Positions 50,008 through 62,000 of a DNA stretch of 64,000 nucleotides are shown one piece after another. Origin of the DNA: Eumeta japonica. Taxonomy: Eukaryota; Arthropoda; Insecta; Lepidoptera; Psychidae. Every line of letters starts with the position of its first letter. Position 1 is the stretch's first letter. The stretch lies in assembly GCA_005406025.1 (NCBI GenBank), contig BGZK01001454.1:62001-126000 (forward strand), read 5' to 3'. A program made the translations under genes and the position numbers. Below the pieces are notes generated by a model that saw nothing but the letters and a program-made list of their open reading frames with translations, made no database searches and was not told the origin of the DNA.

Positions 50008-50704
50008 TAACGACCCGCCCCGGCTTCACACGGATAGCAGAAATTATCTATAGCCAGATAACTTCTGGTGGATGGATAGGAGCAATCATGTAAAAAAGTT
50101 TTGGCAGATATCTGGAGTTACGGTGCCTTACTATGCCAAATATATATATGTATATATGCCTATTGCACTTCATTTAGCACACGGATCGCATGAGAGAGCG
50201 CTATATATATATATTTGGCATAGTAAGGCACTGTAGATATCTGCCAAAACTTTGTTACATGATTGCTCCTATCCATCCACCAGAAGTTATCTGGCTATAT
50301 ATATATATATATATATATTATACATTTTTAGGGAAAATATAATACAAAATTGCCAATAAAAATGAAAATAATTCTGTTAAATCCACTCTCTACCGAACTT
50401 TTTCTAATTGAGAATGTTTGAAAATTGAAGAAAAATAGACAAAAAAAAATAATTTTGTATTAATTTGTAGGGAAATTGACACAGTTTCCAAAGAGAAAAC
50501 CTTGTTGACCTAATCGCTACCAAACTTCACAGGATCACCTGCTAGGCTAATCTGAAGATTAGTCCTGAAAATTCTATTAAAATCAATCCAGGAGTTTTGG
50601 AGTCCATAGGAAACAATACACACAACAATTTATATAAATCACCTATATAGGTGAAAGAATTCATTCAATGTCCACACTGGTGGAGCCACGAGCAAAAACT
50701 AGTA
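50008..50704. repeat. Interspersed repeat (ACGACCCGCCCCGGCTTC start)
   Basis: The opening phrase at 50010 and the end GGAGCC-ACGAGCAAAAACTAGTA are shared boundaries of a common insect repeat. A related end occurs at 62310-62340. It contains the palindrome listed separately. It is non-coding. Confidence 0.45.
50050..50303. repeat. About 105-bp perfect-type palindrome
   Basis: The arm from 50051 (AGCCAGATAACTTCTGGTGG and onward) recurs inverted up to 50303, with a centre near 50160-50200. Arms match almost exactly except for small differences around the ATATAT tract. It is a foldback/MITE-like insert inside the repeat at 50008-50704. Confidence 0.8.
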
Positions 50705-50962
50705 AAATATAAACTAAACCAAATGCTTACATTAGTTACTATGCATAATTTTCAAAATCTTTAAGTCATCAATAGTTTGTAAGGGAAAATAAAAAGAAAA
50801 TTAGATTTCACGAACTTTTATTTGTATAATAAAAAGTATCATATGATTTACCGCAGTGTTCTGTATATTCAAAAGCCATCAGCTTGAGATGATGTCGCAA
50901 AGGAATATGATAGGTGATGAATAGGTTAAATATAAAGAGGTTCATAGTCTTAATGTCTTTAA

Positions 50963-51183
50963 CTCTTTGACAGCCATATTCGTATATATGTGACAAAGAG
51001 GTCCCTGTTAGGTATATCAGACAAATAACTCTTTTTAGTTCTATTTTTATATATACTTCATTTTGGAAGATATAGTTTATTTTTCAACAATAAAATAAAA
51101 ATTGATAATATTTATTTTATCATTTCACATCATTAGCCTTATTCATACAAAAACCATGATGCCTCCGAGGACGCATCAAGAGG
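50963..51183. mobile_element. piggyBac-type MITE flanked by TTAA
   Basis: TTAA occurs on both sides (50959-50962 and 51184-51187). Ends read CTCTTTGA on the left and CCTCTTGATG inverted on the right. The element is 221 bp, non-coding, and lies just 3' of NR2C2AP. Confidence 0.6.
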
Positions 51184-51516
51184 TTAAAAAGTATTTTTTT
51201 TAAACTGATATTAAGAACTCGTATAATATTTATTATATGCTGACCTGTAACAGATATTACATTAAATTAATTATCTATACAAACCGATAATGTAATAATA
51301 AACATTCAATACTGGTACATGTAAAATGCATTATAAGCAGCCATTTGTTTCTAAACATGTGTTTGTTATCCATATGAGTGTATTGAATTTATTATAAAAT
51401 AATAAATTCAATACACTCATATTTCTGTATATGTAAATATCAGGGCAATTTCTCAAATTACTAATCATACTTAATATAGTCAAGTAATGACAATATCATA
51501 ATAAAAAATTAAAATG

Positions 51517-51777
51517 TTACAGGAGTGAGATTGTATCAAAAGAAACAAGATGATAATTAATACTATTTTTATTTTTTCCAAATATGTTCAACTTATATAC
51601 AATGATACGTCCAAAGAAATCAGTACTTGATTGAAAGTGCAATGTAATTTTATTGCATTCCACTGAATCGAATTCAAACTTCTGGGGTTTGTTATGGTCT
51701 TCAGGATAAAAATCAATGTTTTTCTTCTTATCATTTATATAAAAACTTATTTGACAGTCTTTCCCAACAAAACCACC
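51517..51777 (-). CDS. NR2C2AP: NR2C2AP exon 3
   Basis: It starts GGFVGKDCQISFY after acceptor ATTTTTAG, contains DFYPED and STDFFGR, and ends at TAA 51517-51519. Confidence 0.9.
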   Translation of the reverse strand, partial: GGFVGKDCQISFYINDKKKNIDFYPEDHNKPQKFEFDSVECNKITLHFQSSTDFFGRIIVYKLNIFGKNKNSINYHLVSFDTISLL

Positions 51778-52186
51778 CTAAAAATTATTTTCTCATTTAA
51801 TAAGACATAGATCTTGTTATTGTCTACAGCAAAAAATTCATAAACATTAACTATTAAAAATGTATTATGATGTTCAATAAATTACACAAGATTTCGATAT
51901 GAAAAGTTGTACCTGAAATTGGATTTCCAAACCACTAACTTCAATTTCTTTCTTAAATGTTATAGTAATCCATTGTGGGCTACCCTGGTCAGAACACCAA
52001 CAAGTTTCTTCATTATTATCAAACATTAATTGCTTCCCACAGTTTTGAATATCTTTGTTAAGAACTGAACTCACTCTAAAAATATTACTAAATTGAATAC
52101 AAAAGCAAATACATAAGCTTTATAACCTTTTTGTTGCTACTTACTAACCTAACTTGATAAAAACTATGATCACTGAGAAGAGACAT
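51517..52186 (-). CDS. NR2C2AP: NR2C2AP (TRA16) ortholog, 3 exons
   Basis: Spliced minus-strand gene: exon 1 52149-52186, exon 2 51913-52075, exon 3 51517-51777. All junctions are GT/AG and in phase. The product is 153 residues. Exon 2 gives VSSVLNKD, LMFDNNEETCWCSDQGSPQW and ITFKKEIEVSGLEIQFQ. Exon 3 gives IDFYPEDHNKPQ and FQSSTDFFGRIIVYKLNIFG. The order and motifs (DEETCW-SDQG, DFYPED, TDFFGR) match nuclear receptor 2C2-associated protein, a small discoidin-like beta-sandwich protein. In mammals it is reported to bind the orphan receptor TR4 and repress its activity; whether that role holds in insects is unknown. The chosen ATG gives MSLLSDHSFYQV; the next upstream ATG runs into a stop. A tail of about 15 residues extends past the mammalian C-terminus. 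Confidence 0.92.
51913..52075 (-). CDS. NR2C2AP: NR2C2AP exon 2
   Basis: It carries the best-conserved part of the protein, including EETCWCSDQGSPQW. The acceptor is ATTTTTAG and the donor GTACAA. Confidence 0.92.
52149..52186 (-). CDS. NR2C2AP: NR2C2AP exon 1
   Basis: It encodes MSLLSDHSFYQV and the first two bases of an Arg codon completed in exon 2. Donor GTTAGT. Confidence 0.8.
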
Positions 52187-53049
52187 TCTCACATTTAACT
52201 ATTAAATAATAAAAGCCTTACAAATGAGCTTAAAGTTTCTATGATTATGGGTCATTGAAGTAAAACCTCCGTTTTATATAAAAGTATTGAAATAAAATTA
52301 CAAGAACTTTCATAAGTTTGTCATATCACACACTTCATGACATTCTATAGACATGACAAGATACATGACACTGACAGTATTATTTTTAATTAAATATTTT
52401 ACAGACTTATTAAAAGGTACCTCTAATCCTACGACTTTACCCGTTTTTTTTTCAATGTTTCGATCGTAATATAAAAAATACGCGTCTTATGTAGCTAATT
52501 ACACTATAAGTGTCAATCAGGGATTCAAATTTGACAGCCATAGGCCTAAATTAAATTATTTCAGGATTTATTGAAATATCAACATGCAAGCAAAATTAGG
52601 TGCCAACGTGCCCAACTTTACCAACCTTACAATGCTAAGCCAATTTAAGTATAATCTAAATACTGAAATTAAGATATATTTGATTAGGTCGGAAAATATT
52701 GTGACGCAATCTTCCAAAAGGAATAAAATAACATCCTATTAGCTAAAAATCGTCTCTAAAGTCTTTCGGGAAAAGTTAGATACCCTTTTATATTTTCTTC
52801 ACATAAATACATCAGAAGGGCCAATTTTATGAAAATACAAACAATTTTGGAAAATATTTACTCTCTTAAAGGAAACACAGCGCCTGCAATACTATTGACT
52901 ATTAGGTATCATTACCATTACAATACCTAAATGGTACCTGTACTTGCCTACAACAGCGAAACAATTTTAAACATTCAAAACAAATGCGTATCATCAAACA
53001 AACAATTCTACCTGCACAGACACAGCAAAAATACTCAATAACGCAAAAA
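52187..53049. other. NR2C2AP upstream region
   Basis: It should contain the NR2C2AP promoter and 5' UTR. No core motif stands out. No other gene is visible. Confidence 0.4.
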
Positions 53050-54610
53050 TATATAGAAAAAGCGCCATCTATTAGGACGTAAAATGTATGTCACTGTTTT
53101 CTATAAAAGTACCATCTGTTAGATCGCGAAATGTAAGTCAGTCTTTTTTTTTTTAAGAGCACCATTTAACGGTCGTAAAACGAGTCAATGTGTTTTTTAA
53201 AAGCGCCATCTGTTAGATCGTAAAATGTAAGTCAGTATTTTCCTCAAAAGCGCCATCTAACGATAGTAAAATATAATTCAGTGTTATCTTTAAAAGCGCC
53301 ATCTAAAGACCATAAACCGAAAATCAGTGTTTTCATTAAAAGCGCCATCTATTAAATAGTAAAATATAAGATAGTGTTTACTTTAAAAGCGCCATTTAAT
53401 GATCGTAAACCGAAAGTCAGCGTTTTGTTTAAAAGCGCCATCTATTAGATCGTCAAATAAAAATCTATGTTTCCTTTAAAAGTGCCATCTAACGATCGTA
53501 AAACGAAAGTCATTGTTTTCTTTAAAAGCGTCATCTGTTAGATCATAAAATGTAAGTCTGTGTTTTTCTCAAAAGCGCCATCTAACGATAGTAAAATGTG
53601 TTAATGTTTTATTTAAAAGCGCCATCTGTACGATAATAAAATGAAAGTCATTGTTTTCTTTAAAAGAGCCATCTGTTAAATAATGAAATGTGGAGTCAGT
53701 GTTTCCTTGAAAAGGGAAGATAGTGAAATGAAAGTCACGGTTTTCTTTAAAAGCGCCATCTAAAGATCGTAAACCGACAATCAGTGTTTTCATTAATAGC
53801 GCCATCTGTTAGATCATAAAATGTGTCAGTGTTTTCCTCAAAAGCACCATCTAACGATAGTAAAAGTGTCAATGTTTGATTTAAAAGCGCCATCTGTAAG
53901 ATAGTGAAGTTTACGTTAGTGTTTCCTTTCAAAACGCCATCTGTTAGATCGTAAAATGTAATTCCATATTTTCTTTAAAAGCGCCATCTGTTAGATCGTG
54001 AAATGTAAGTCGGTGGTTTCTTTAAAAGCGACATATAACATAACGATCGTAAAATGAAAGATCATGTTTACTTTAGAAGCGCCATTTAACGATTCTAAAA
54101 CTAAAGTCAGCGTTTTCTTTAAAAGCTCCATCTGTAAGATAGTGAAATTAAAGTCACTATTTTCTTTAAAAGCGCTATCTAAAGATCGTAAAACGAAAGT
54201 CAGCGTTTTCTTTAAAAGCACCATCTGTTAGATAGTGAAATGTAAGTCATCTTCAAAAGCGGCATCTTTCGATCGTAAATTGTAAGTCACTGTTTTCCTT
54301 AAAAGCGACCATCTGTAAGATAGTGAAACATAAGTCATCATTTTCCATAAAAGCGTCATCTGTTAGATAGTGAAATGTAAATTATTGTTTTTTTTTAAAG
54401 TGCCGTCTATTAGATATTGAAATGTAAGTCACTGTTTTTTTAAAGGCGTTATCTGTTAGATCGTAACATGTAAGTCAGTATTTTCTTTAAAAGCGCCATC
54501 TTACGGTCGTAAAACGAAAGTCAGTGTTTTCTTTAAAAGCGCCTCATGTTAGATCGTAAAATGTAAGTTAGTGTTTACTTTAAAATCGACGTGCTTACTT
54601 TAAAATAGAT
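53050..54610 (+). repeat. 46-bp satellite array, forward orientation
   Basis: About 33 diverged monomers carry AAAAGCGCCATCT followed by either GTTAGATCGTAAAATGTAAG or AACGATCGTAAAACGAAAG. The two types tend to alternate, giving a dimer of about 93 bp. The reading frames on the minus strand here are repeat translations. Confidence 0.92.
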
Positions 54611-55109
54611 CGTGAATTTAAAGTCAATGTTTTGACGTGACAACGTCTTAAAATTAGGTTGCGGCTGGGAGTCACTTATGAAAAGGTGTAACGCTCGGTA
54701 ACGTAACGATGAGTCACCAGACGAGAGAGGCCCGCCGAATGCCTTGCGTCTCTCTCCTCAACTATGATCGGTCTGCCGCGCGCAATACTGAAATTAGTGC
54801 ATAGCACAAATGTATTGCAAGTTATTGTATGTATATTTGTATATAAATACGTATGTATGTAGTAAAGGTAAAATAAAATTTTGTTAATATGAAATTCAGT
54901 GCGAGATTCTTTGTATAAAATTAATGTTTTAAATATAATTCTTTGTATAAATAAATGTTTTAAATTGTTACTATTATTTCATCCTTCTTCCTACTATACG
55001 ATGAATATTCACATTAAAATGAATTTTACCATTCAAAGTCGTTGTCACGTAAAACTTTCGCCCGTATACCGACTTTACAGGCAACCAAATTTTTTTTAAG
55101 CATATCATA
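54611..55109. other. Less AT-rich unique segment between satellite and pogo element
   Basis: It begins near TGACGTGACAACGTC, a 15-base palindrome-like phrase, and includes a GC-rich stretch (54650-54785) followed by a TATA-like AT-rich run. It may be the end of a larger element that carries the satellite, but I cannot assign a family. Confidence 0.35.
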
Positions 55110-55110
55110 T

Positions 55111-56921
55111 ATATGTATCAGTTTTTAGTTACCACAAACCAATTGTCTCAATATTCAATGATGTCGATAGAGTTCCTGGAATAAATATAACGCAAGATGA
55201 CGTAAATGGTGAATAAAATTAATCTTTCTTACAATTTTATTACATAAAATTATTATTGTTTATGTTTTCATGGTTTTGCTATGTATTTTATCGAATTTAT
55301 GGTACAATTAATATAAATAAAATTATCATGCATGTTTTAAGTAATATAAAAAATACATTCATTTACCCTCATTCGCTAATCTTTTTATTTTATAATCGGT
55401 CATAAAGAGTAAACTCCAGTCGTGCGTTGGAGCTGACATAACACACAAACACAAGCACGCACGCACGCACACATTTTTTCTACTTGTCTCAAAATGAAAA
55501 CAATCTTGATGGGATTTATTATTAATTAATTTTAGTATTAAAAATAAAGTATTACTGTAAATCTACATATTCTACAGTCAACATTCTCCGTCTGCGGTAA
55601 CTGCAAACATAATTAAGATGTAGTCTTTGGTACTATTAAGAATTTTTTCAGGATGTTTTACACCCCGTTTTCAAATCACTTATAATGATCCAGGATTGTC
55701 ACTACAATTGGTTTCATCATAAATTAATATACGAGAAGGTGGTACGCCATCTGGGATTCGCGTAAATTTCTGAAGTACTCTAACATCTCCATTTTTGCCT
55801 TTTTTGCTATCGACCTTGATAAATTTTGCATAGTTCTAATGGATACCTTTTCATTACGGCGAATCATGAAACTATTGATTCGTTTCTCACATGAGATTTT
55901 TCCGTTGAAAATGTTTTCACGAATATTTTTTTTTCAAGTAGTCGTATACTAACATGCGTACATCAAGTTGCGTCAAGGGGCTACCAAAATCTACAAAAGC
56001 AATAATTACTTTTAATAATTTTCTTTCTTCTTCTTGGCTTACTTTTAATGGTAGTAAAGACTTTCTTAATATTTTTTAATCTGTTTACAATCGTCCGTCT
56101 AGGGATACCAATACTGTTTTTCAGCGTCCTTTGTTGTAATTTTATGATTTGCCACTGATTCCACGGCTAAATCTAACATCTCATCAGTATAGTTTTTATA
56201 TGACCGAGCGTCTCATTTTCTCTGGTTTGTTGTTCTTGTTCTGAGCTTAGGTTTCACCATTCTTTAATATAGCAATAAATGTATCATAGTAAAATATATC
56301 TACCTTTAATATCTGTGCTTCTTTTACTTGTCCTAAAATTTAAACAATCTTTCTTTCTTTTATTATTGCTTATTAATATATATGAAAGTAATAAAATTTA
56401 CTACATATAAGCAGATATTTATGTAATTGCTTTTAATGGAGAATGTATAAATTTTCAGTAATACTTTAATTATTAAAATTAATTGTAATAAATCCCATGA
56501 AGATTGTTTACATTTTGAGACAAGTAGAAAAATGTGTGTGTGTGTGTGTGTGTGCGCGCGTGCGCGCGCGCGTGTGCGTGTGCGTGGGTGTGTGTCAGCT
56601 GCGACGCATGACTGGAGTTTACTCTTTACGAACGATTATAAAAAAAATAGATTAGCGAGTGAGGGTAAATGAATGTATTTTTTATATTACTTAAAGCATG
56701 CATGATACACTTATTAATATTAATTATACAATAAATTCGATAAAATACATAACAAAACCATGAAAACATAAACAATGATAATTTTATGTAAGAAAGTGGT
56801 AAGCAAGATTGATTTTATTCACCATTTACGTCATCTTGCGTTGTATTTATTCCAGAAACAATATCGACATCATTGAAAACTAAGACAACTGGTATGTGGT
56901 AAGTAAAATAAGATACATGTA
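55111..56921 (-). mobile_element. pogo-like DNA transposon with about 450-bp inverted repeats
   Basis: Left arm 55111 to about 55560 is the inverted copy of about 56455-56921, with shared phrases such as ACGCAAGATGACGTAAATGG and GAGTAAACTCCAGTC. The minus-strand interior encodes the N-terminal half of a transposase. The rest of the gene is missing, so it is non-autonomous. (GT/CA)n tracts sit at matching places in both arms (about 55442-55470 and 56535-56600). Confidence 0.85.
55680..56260 (-). pseudogene. pogo-type transposase fragment with Pipsqueak HTH
   Basis: From the ATG at 56260: MVKPKLRTRTTNQRK, then an HTH_psq-like segment (NYTDEMLDLAVESVANHKIT, then DAEKQY and RRTIVNRLKN). This is followed by a CENP-B/pogo-like middle (FADFGSPLTQLDVRMLVYDY) and RILIYDETNCSDNPG, which holds the first catalytic Asp of the DDE domain. 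It then stops. Several single-base frame changes lie in A/T runs. Confidence 0.75.
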
Positions 56922-57394
56922 CTGCTAGGGGATGCGCAAGATAAGTTGCGCATGAAAATTGAGACTATACGCGTGTATAGTCGAGACTGACCTGAACGTA
57001 ACGTAACGTAACGCCAAGTTTGATTTTACTTCCTATGATTTTTCATACCCCGGGCTTTTATGTTAAAAATCGATTCTTAAGGAGTAAACTCCAAAAAACT
57101 AATTGTACAGTACCATAAATTACTTTCATGAAGGCAATAGTGACATGAAAATATGTAGGTACCTTTCAAATGAACTACAAATCGAAACCGATCAGAAAAT
57201 GTAATAACTACAAAATTTTAAAATTTTGACAACCCTACAACCTGGAAATTGATGGGCAATGTTGTACTTTGGATTCTGTGTCTACATGCCTAACATTACC
57301 CAACGCCATAACTTCACTACACTTAATTAGTTTCTTGTTTTGTAAGTATGAAACATCATCAAAAAATGATATTTCTATAAACCATGTAAGTTAG

Positions 57395-57975
57395 ATTTAC
57401 GATCTAAAAGATGGCGCTTTTAATGAAAACAGTGACTTACATTTTATGATATAACAGATGGTGCTTTTAAAGAAAAGAATGACTTAAATTTTACAATCGT
57501 TAGGTAGCGCTTTTAAAGAAAACACTGACTTACATTTCATAATCTAACAGATGGCGCTTTTAATTAAAACAGTATTTTACATTTCACGTTCGGTAGATGG
57601 CGCTTTAAATGAAAACACTGACTTACATTTCATGATCTAACAGATGACGCTTTTAATGAAAACAGTGACTTACATTTTACAATCATTAGGTAGCGCTTTT
57701 AAAGAAAACACGACTTACTTTTCACGATCTAACAGATGGCGCTTTAAATGAAAACAGTGTCTTACATTTCACGATCGTTAGATAGCGCTTTTAAAGAAAA
57801 CAGTGACTACATTTTACGATCTGACAGATAGCATTTTTAATGAAAACACTGACTTACATTGCACGACCGTTAGATGGCGCTTTTAAAGAAAACAGTGACT
57901 ACATTTTACGATCTAACAGATAGCGTTTTTAAAGAAAACACTGACTTGCATTTTATGATCTAACAGATGTATTTC
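57395..57975 (-). repeat. 46-bp satellite array, inverted orientation
   Basis: Twelve monomers of the same satellite as 53050-54610, reverse-complemented: AGATGGCGCTTTT recurs every 46 bp from 57411 to 57919. The alternation of the two monomer types is partly visible. Confidence 0.92.
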
Positions 57976-58837
57976 TTTCTAAGAGGCAACGCACTGATGT
58001 CACCTTTGGAGTCGAGTGACTGTCTACTGTCTAATTCTGTTCTGTTTAATGTTCACCTATTCATTTGCCCCGCGAATATGCAATAAAAAACATTCTAAGT
58101 TGTATAATGTACAATTCTGTTAGAATTGTACATTATACAACTTAGAAATGCTTTTATTTTACAGAAATTGTAATGTTTCTAGAATTTTATATATATATAT
58201 ATAGTATATGATACTAATGCCCTAAATGGTAGAATATATAAATAATATAGAAGCTATTAAAGAAATAATATATTTCTATAATATATATATATTACATACC
58301 TATATTATTTTCTAGCGAAACACTATAATTATTTTGCTATTTCCACCCAAATTTGGAACGCCTTAAGTACTCATACAGTACAATCGATATAATAAAGTTC
58401 GGAACGATTGATTCAATTTATACATTTTTTTTTCATGACGCAAATACATTGTAGGTATGTCCAAAATTTCGTATACATTTGGTTATTATGGATAACATTT
58501 GTTAATTATAACAGTTTTTGATAGTCATATATGAAGAAAAATTACGGTATATTTATTTATTCCACTACTACATGATATCTATACTATAAAAGTTATAAAA
58601 AAAATATATAACGTCTTACATATACTGCTTATATATGTATAGAGTTATAGAAAAAAAGATCTAAATATTTATTGGTTTTCTTTGGCGAGGGAGGGTTGGC
58701 GATGGTAATAAGGATTCAAAGGAGAGCAATAAAGTAAAAAGAGCGTAGGTTGGGAAAGAGTGGGATTCATAGTAACAGATTGAGAGAGAGAGAGAGAATG
58801 CGAAAGCGAGAGAGGAAGCTAAAAGAAAGGAGAGGAA
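57976..58837. other. AT-rich intergenic DNA with short palindrome
   Basis: A palindrome around 58100-58145 has arms containing TTCTAAGTTGTATAATGTAC facing its inverse. A GA-rich microsatellite lies near 58775-58815. No gene is seen. Confidence 0.5.
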
Positions 58838-59033
58838 CAGTGGCGGCGCTAGGCGTCGGCGACGTCGGCGACCGCGGACGGCCTCGCGCCTGAAGGGGCC
58901 TCGCAAACAAAAAAGTTTTGCCTACAAGTTATTAAAAAGAGGCCTCGCAAAAAGGTTTGCCTACAAGTTATTAAAAAGAGGCCTCGCAAACCTGATGTCG
59001 CCGACGTCCACGAGTGGTGTAGCGCCGCCACTG
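58838..59033. mobile_element. hAT-type MITE with perfect 8-bp target duplication
   Basis: Inverted ends CAGTGGCGGCGCTA are identical over 14 bp on both sides. A GAGAGGAA duplication lies at 58830-58837 and 59034-59041. The interior holds a GC-rich zone and two and a half copies of a unit of about 43 bp starting GCCTCGCAAA. Non-coding, 196 bp. Confidence 0.92.
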
Positions 59034-59073
59034 GAGAGGAATTGAAATCGGATATAAAATCAGTTATCGTTAA

Positions 59074-62000
59074 CCCTTAATTAAATATTGGGAAATTATT
59101 TCCCATTTGACGCTACCGTAGAATTTCTGTTTTATTTTGTTACTGGTAACTCTAATCAGTACCAACCTAAGGAAGATAATAATCCTACAGATTTTTAAAA
59201 TCTAATGTACTGGCAACATTTTCTACGAAACCACGAACTGTCATCGTATGTCAATTTCAAAACACAGTTTGAAATATTTCGCGAAAAAACCGCTTCTGAT
59301 GAGGGTTTTGAAAGTTTTTAAAGAAAAAAATCTGGTAAATGCATAAACACAATATTCTTGTAATCTAGATATTTTCTGAATGCCTTTTCGGATTTTGCTT
59401 TCGTAGCATTCATATTTGTTGGATTTTTAGGTTTAACAAAGCGGGAAATAATTTCCCATTGTTTGTTCCTGCAGAGAGATACCAATTTATATTATACAAT
59501 AAATAATTTGTCTGTCGCACTATATAAGTAGCTAAATGTATGTATACTGTTAGTGTTACCTAACAACAAAGTTGTCAGGAGTAAGTCAGCCCGAGCTTTC
59601 TCGAGATTGAACACTTGATTTTATGGCTGAGTCATTACAATTTTAGGAACTTTGTAACTATTTGTGCTGCTGAAACTACCTACTTACCGTCTTTCTATTA
59701 CTTACAGCTATTTAAATATGGACGCTAAAAAATACGTGTAAAGCTACCCAAGAAAAATTAGAAGAGTTGGTAAAAAATTTAGATGACTTGTCTGATTTAT
59801 CAGGCTCAGATTCTGAAGACGACTCATGCTATGTCAACAGCATTCATTCCCCTTCCGATAGTTACTGCAATCAGCCTGACGATAACCTAATTGAACAACG
59901 TCTTGAATATATCTTTGGCTGTGAATTGAATGAAGACAAACAAGAAACGCCTACTATACAAGCCCAACAGATTGCAACGGATGCTTTACTGACAGTCTTG
60001 GAAGAATCATCACATATCACAAACTCGCCAAAAACAGACAGTCCTCTGCCAACTCACTTAGATACTAAAAATGACGAATATAATGAACAACCTCAAAACA
60101 TTCACGCATTTAATGAAGTTCGTCAAGAATTTGATGTCATTGACGTTCCCATGGAAGAGTTTTTGGCAGACAAACAAGACTCTCATGGAAGATGCCTGGA
60201 ATTTAATGAAGTTCAGCAAGATTTAGATGACATTGACGTTCCCATGGAAGAGTTTTTGGCCGATGATGAACAAGAGTCTGAATCTAACAATGAAGTACGC
60301 AGATATCGTTCTCAGCCAAGAGTATGGGAGACAAAATCCAAAACCCATGATATTCCCGTTTTTGGAAAACGTTTTAAACCCAATGTTAATGACACGCACA
60401 AAACATCACCATTAAGTATTTTCGAACAGTTTTTTCCTGACGAACTGATTGTGCTAATTGTGGAACAAACAAATAGATACGCAGCTCAGAAAAGTAGCAA
60501 CAACTGGAAACCTGTAACAGAACAAGATATTAAGGCGTATCTAGGAGTTTTAATCATGATGGGTTTAAATCCTCTTCCAGATATGGAACTGTACTGGTCA
60601 TCAGATCTTTTTTATAATAACTACGAAATTGCACAGATTTTCCCAATCATAATATTTAAAAAAATTACGGAAAATCTACACTTAAATGATAATGAAACGG
60701 AACCATCAAGAGGCTCTTCTGAATATGACAAATTATATAAACTGAGACCCCTCCTCACAAAACTGAACAAGATTTTTCAGAAAGAAGCATTTAATTCTGA
60801 AGTACAATCGATTGATGAATGTATGGTAAAATTTAAAGGCAGAAGTTCTCTAAAGCAATATATGCCAAAAAAACCTATAAAGAGGGGTTTTAAAGTCTGG
60901 GCAAGGTGTGATGCTAAAACCGGATATTTGTACCAATTCGAGGTCTATACTGGAAAAGGCGATAGCACCGAAAATGAAGGATTAGGCTACGATGTTGTCA
61001 TGAAACTCTGCAGCAGTGTACCAAAAAATACTTTAGTATCCTTCGATAACTTCTTTACGACTTGTAATCTTATGGAAGATCTTTATGATAAAAATATTTA
61101 TGCAGGCGGGACAGTCAGATGCAATAGAAAAGATTTACCTGATATAATAAAGAAAAAGCAACCAAAGTCATTGCGATTGGAAAAACATCAGTTTGCAGCT
61201 GTTACTGCGGAGCCCATCACAGCCATTAAATGGCTTGATACAAAAGAAGTTACTGTACTCACGACAGCCCATCAGCCACTAGATACAATGTTTGTAAAGA
61301 GGACCCAAAAAGACGGCTCTAGAGCAGACATTCTTTGCCCGAAAGCAATTGCTTCCTACACACTTAGCATGGGAGGAGTAGATCTATTTGACCATTTTAG
61401 ATCATCCTATCCCATAAGCCGAAAATCCAGAAAATACTGGATGAGACTTTTCTTTTTCTTATTCGATGCATCAATAATAAATTCGTACATCACCTATAAC
61501 TACACACATGTTGCGTCGCTGCACGGACACCGAGAATTTAGGTTACGCTTAGCACGTGCCCTAATAAATAATTACACGACACGGAAAAGTCAAGCACAAA
61601 CAGGTGTACTTTTTAAAAAAACTAAGAAAGGTGGTAGGTTTGGCGTACCTGATGAAATTCGTTTATTGAATGTGAGCATTCACTTACCAGAAGAGATTAA
61701 TACATACAAAAGATGTCGATTTTGCAGTACGAAAGAGAAAGAACAGAGAACAAAAATACAATGTTCCACCTGTGAAATAGCTCTGTGTGCTAAAAACTGT
61801 TTCAAAACCTTTCACACTGTCCCACCTCAATAATATTATTTTCCTTAATAAGTAAGATTATGTTTGTATTAAAACATTTTAACGTTGATGTTTAATTTTA
61901 TAATTTTATTCACTCATATTACTTTTCTTGTTTTTTTTTTATTTTATTAGATAAAAAAACAAGCAAAGTCGGAGCAACTAACATGTATAGAATTTGTAAT

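Noticed and set aside
53569..54224. Minus-strand frames with repeated FTI and LTDGAFKEN phrases
   Set aside because: They are translations of the 46-bp satellite.
54611..57394. Extension of the inverted symmetry from the pogo element out to the satellites
   Set aside because: The segments 54611-55110 and 56922-57394 are not inverted copies of each other; only short GTAACGTAACG-type phrases are shared.
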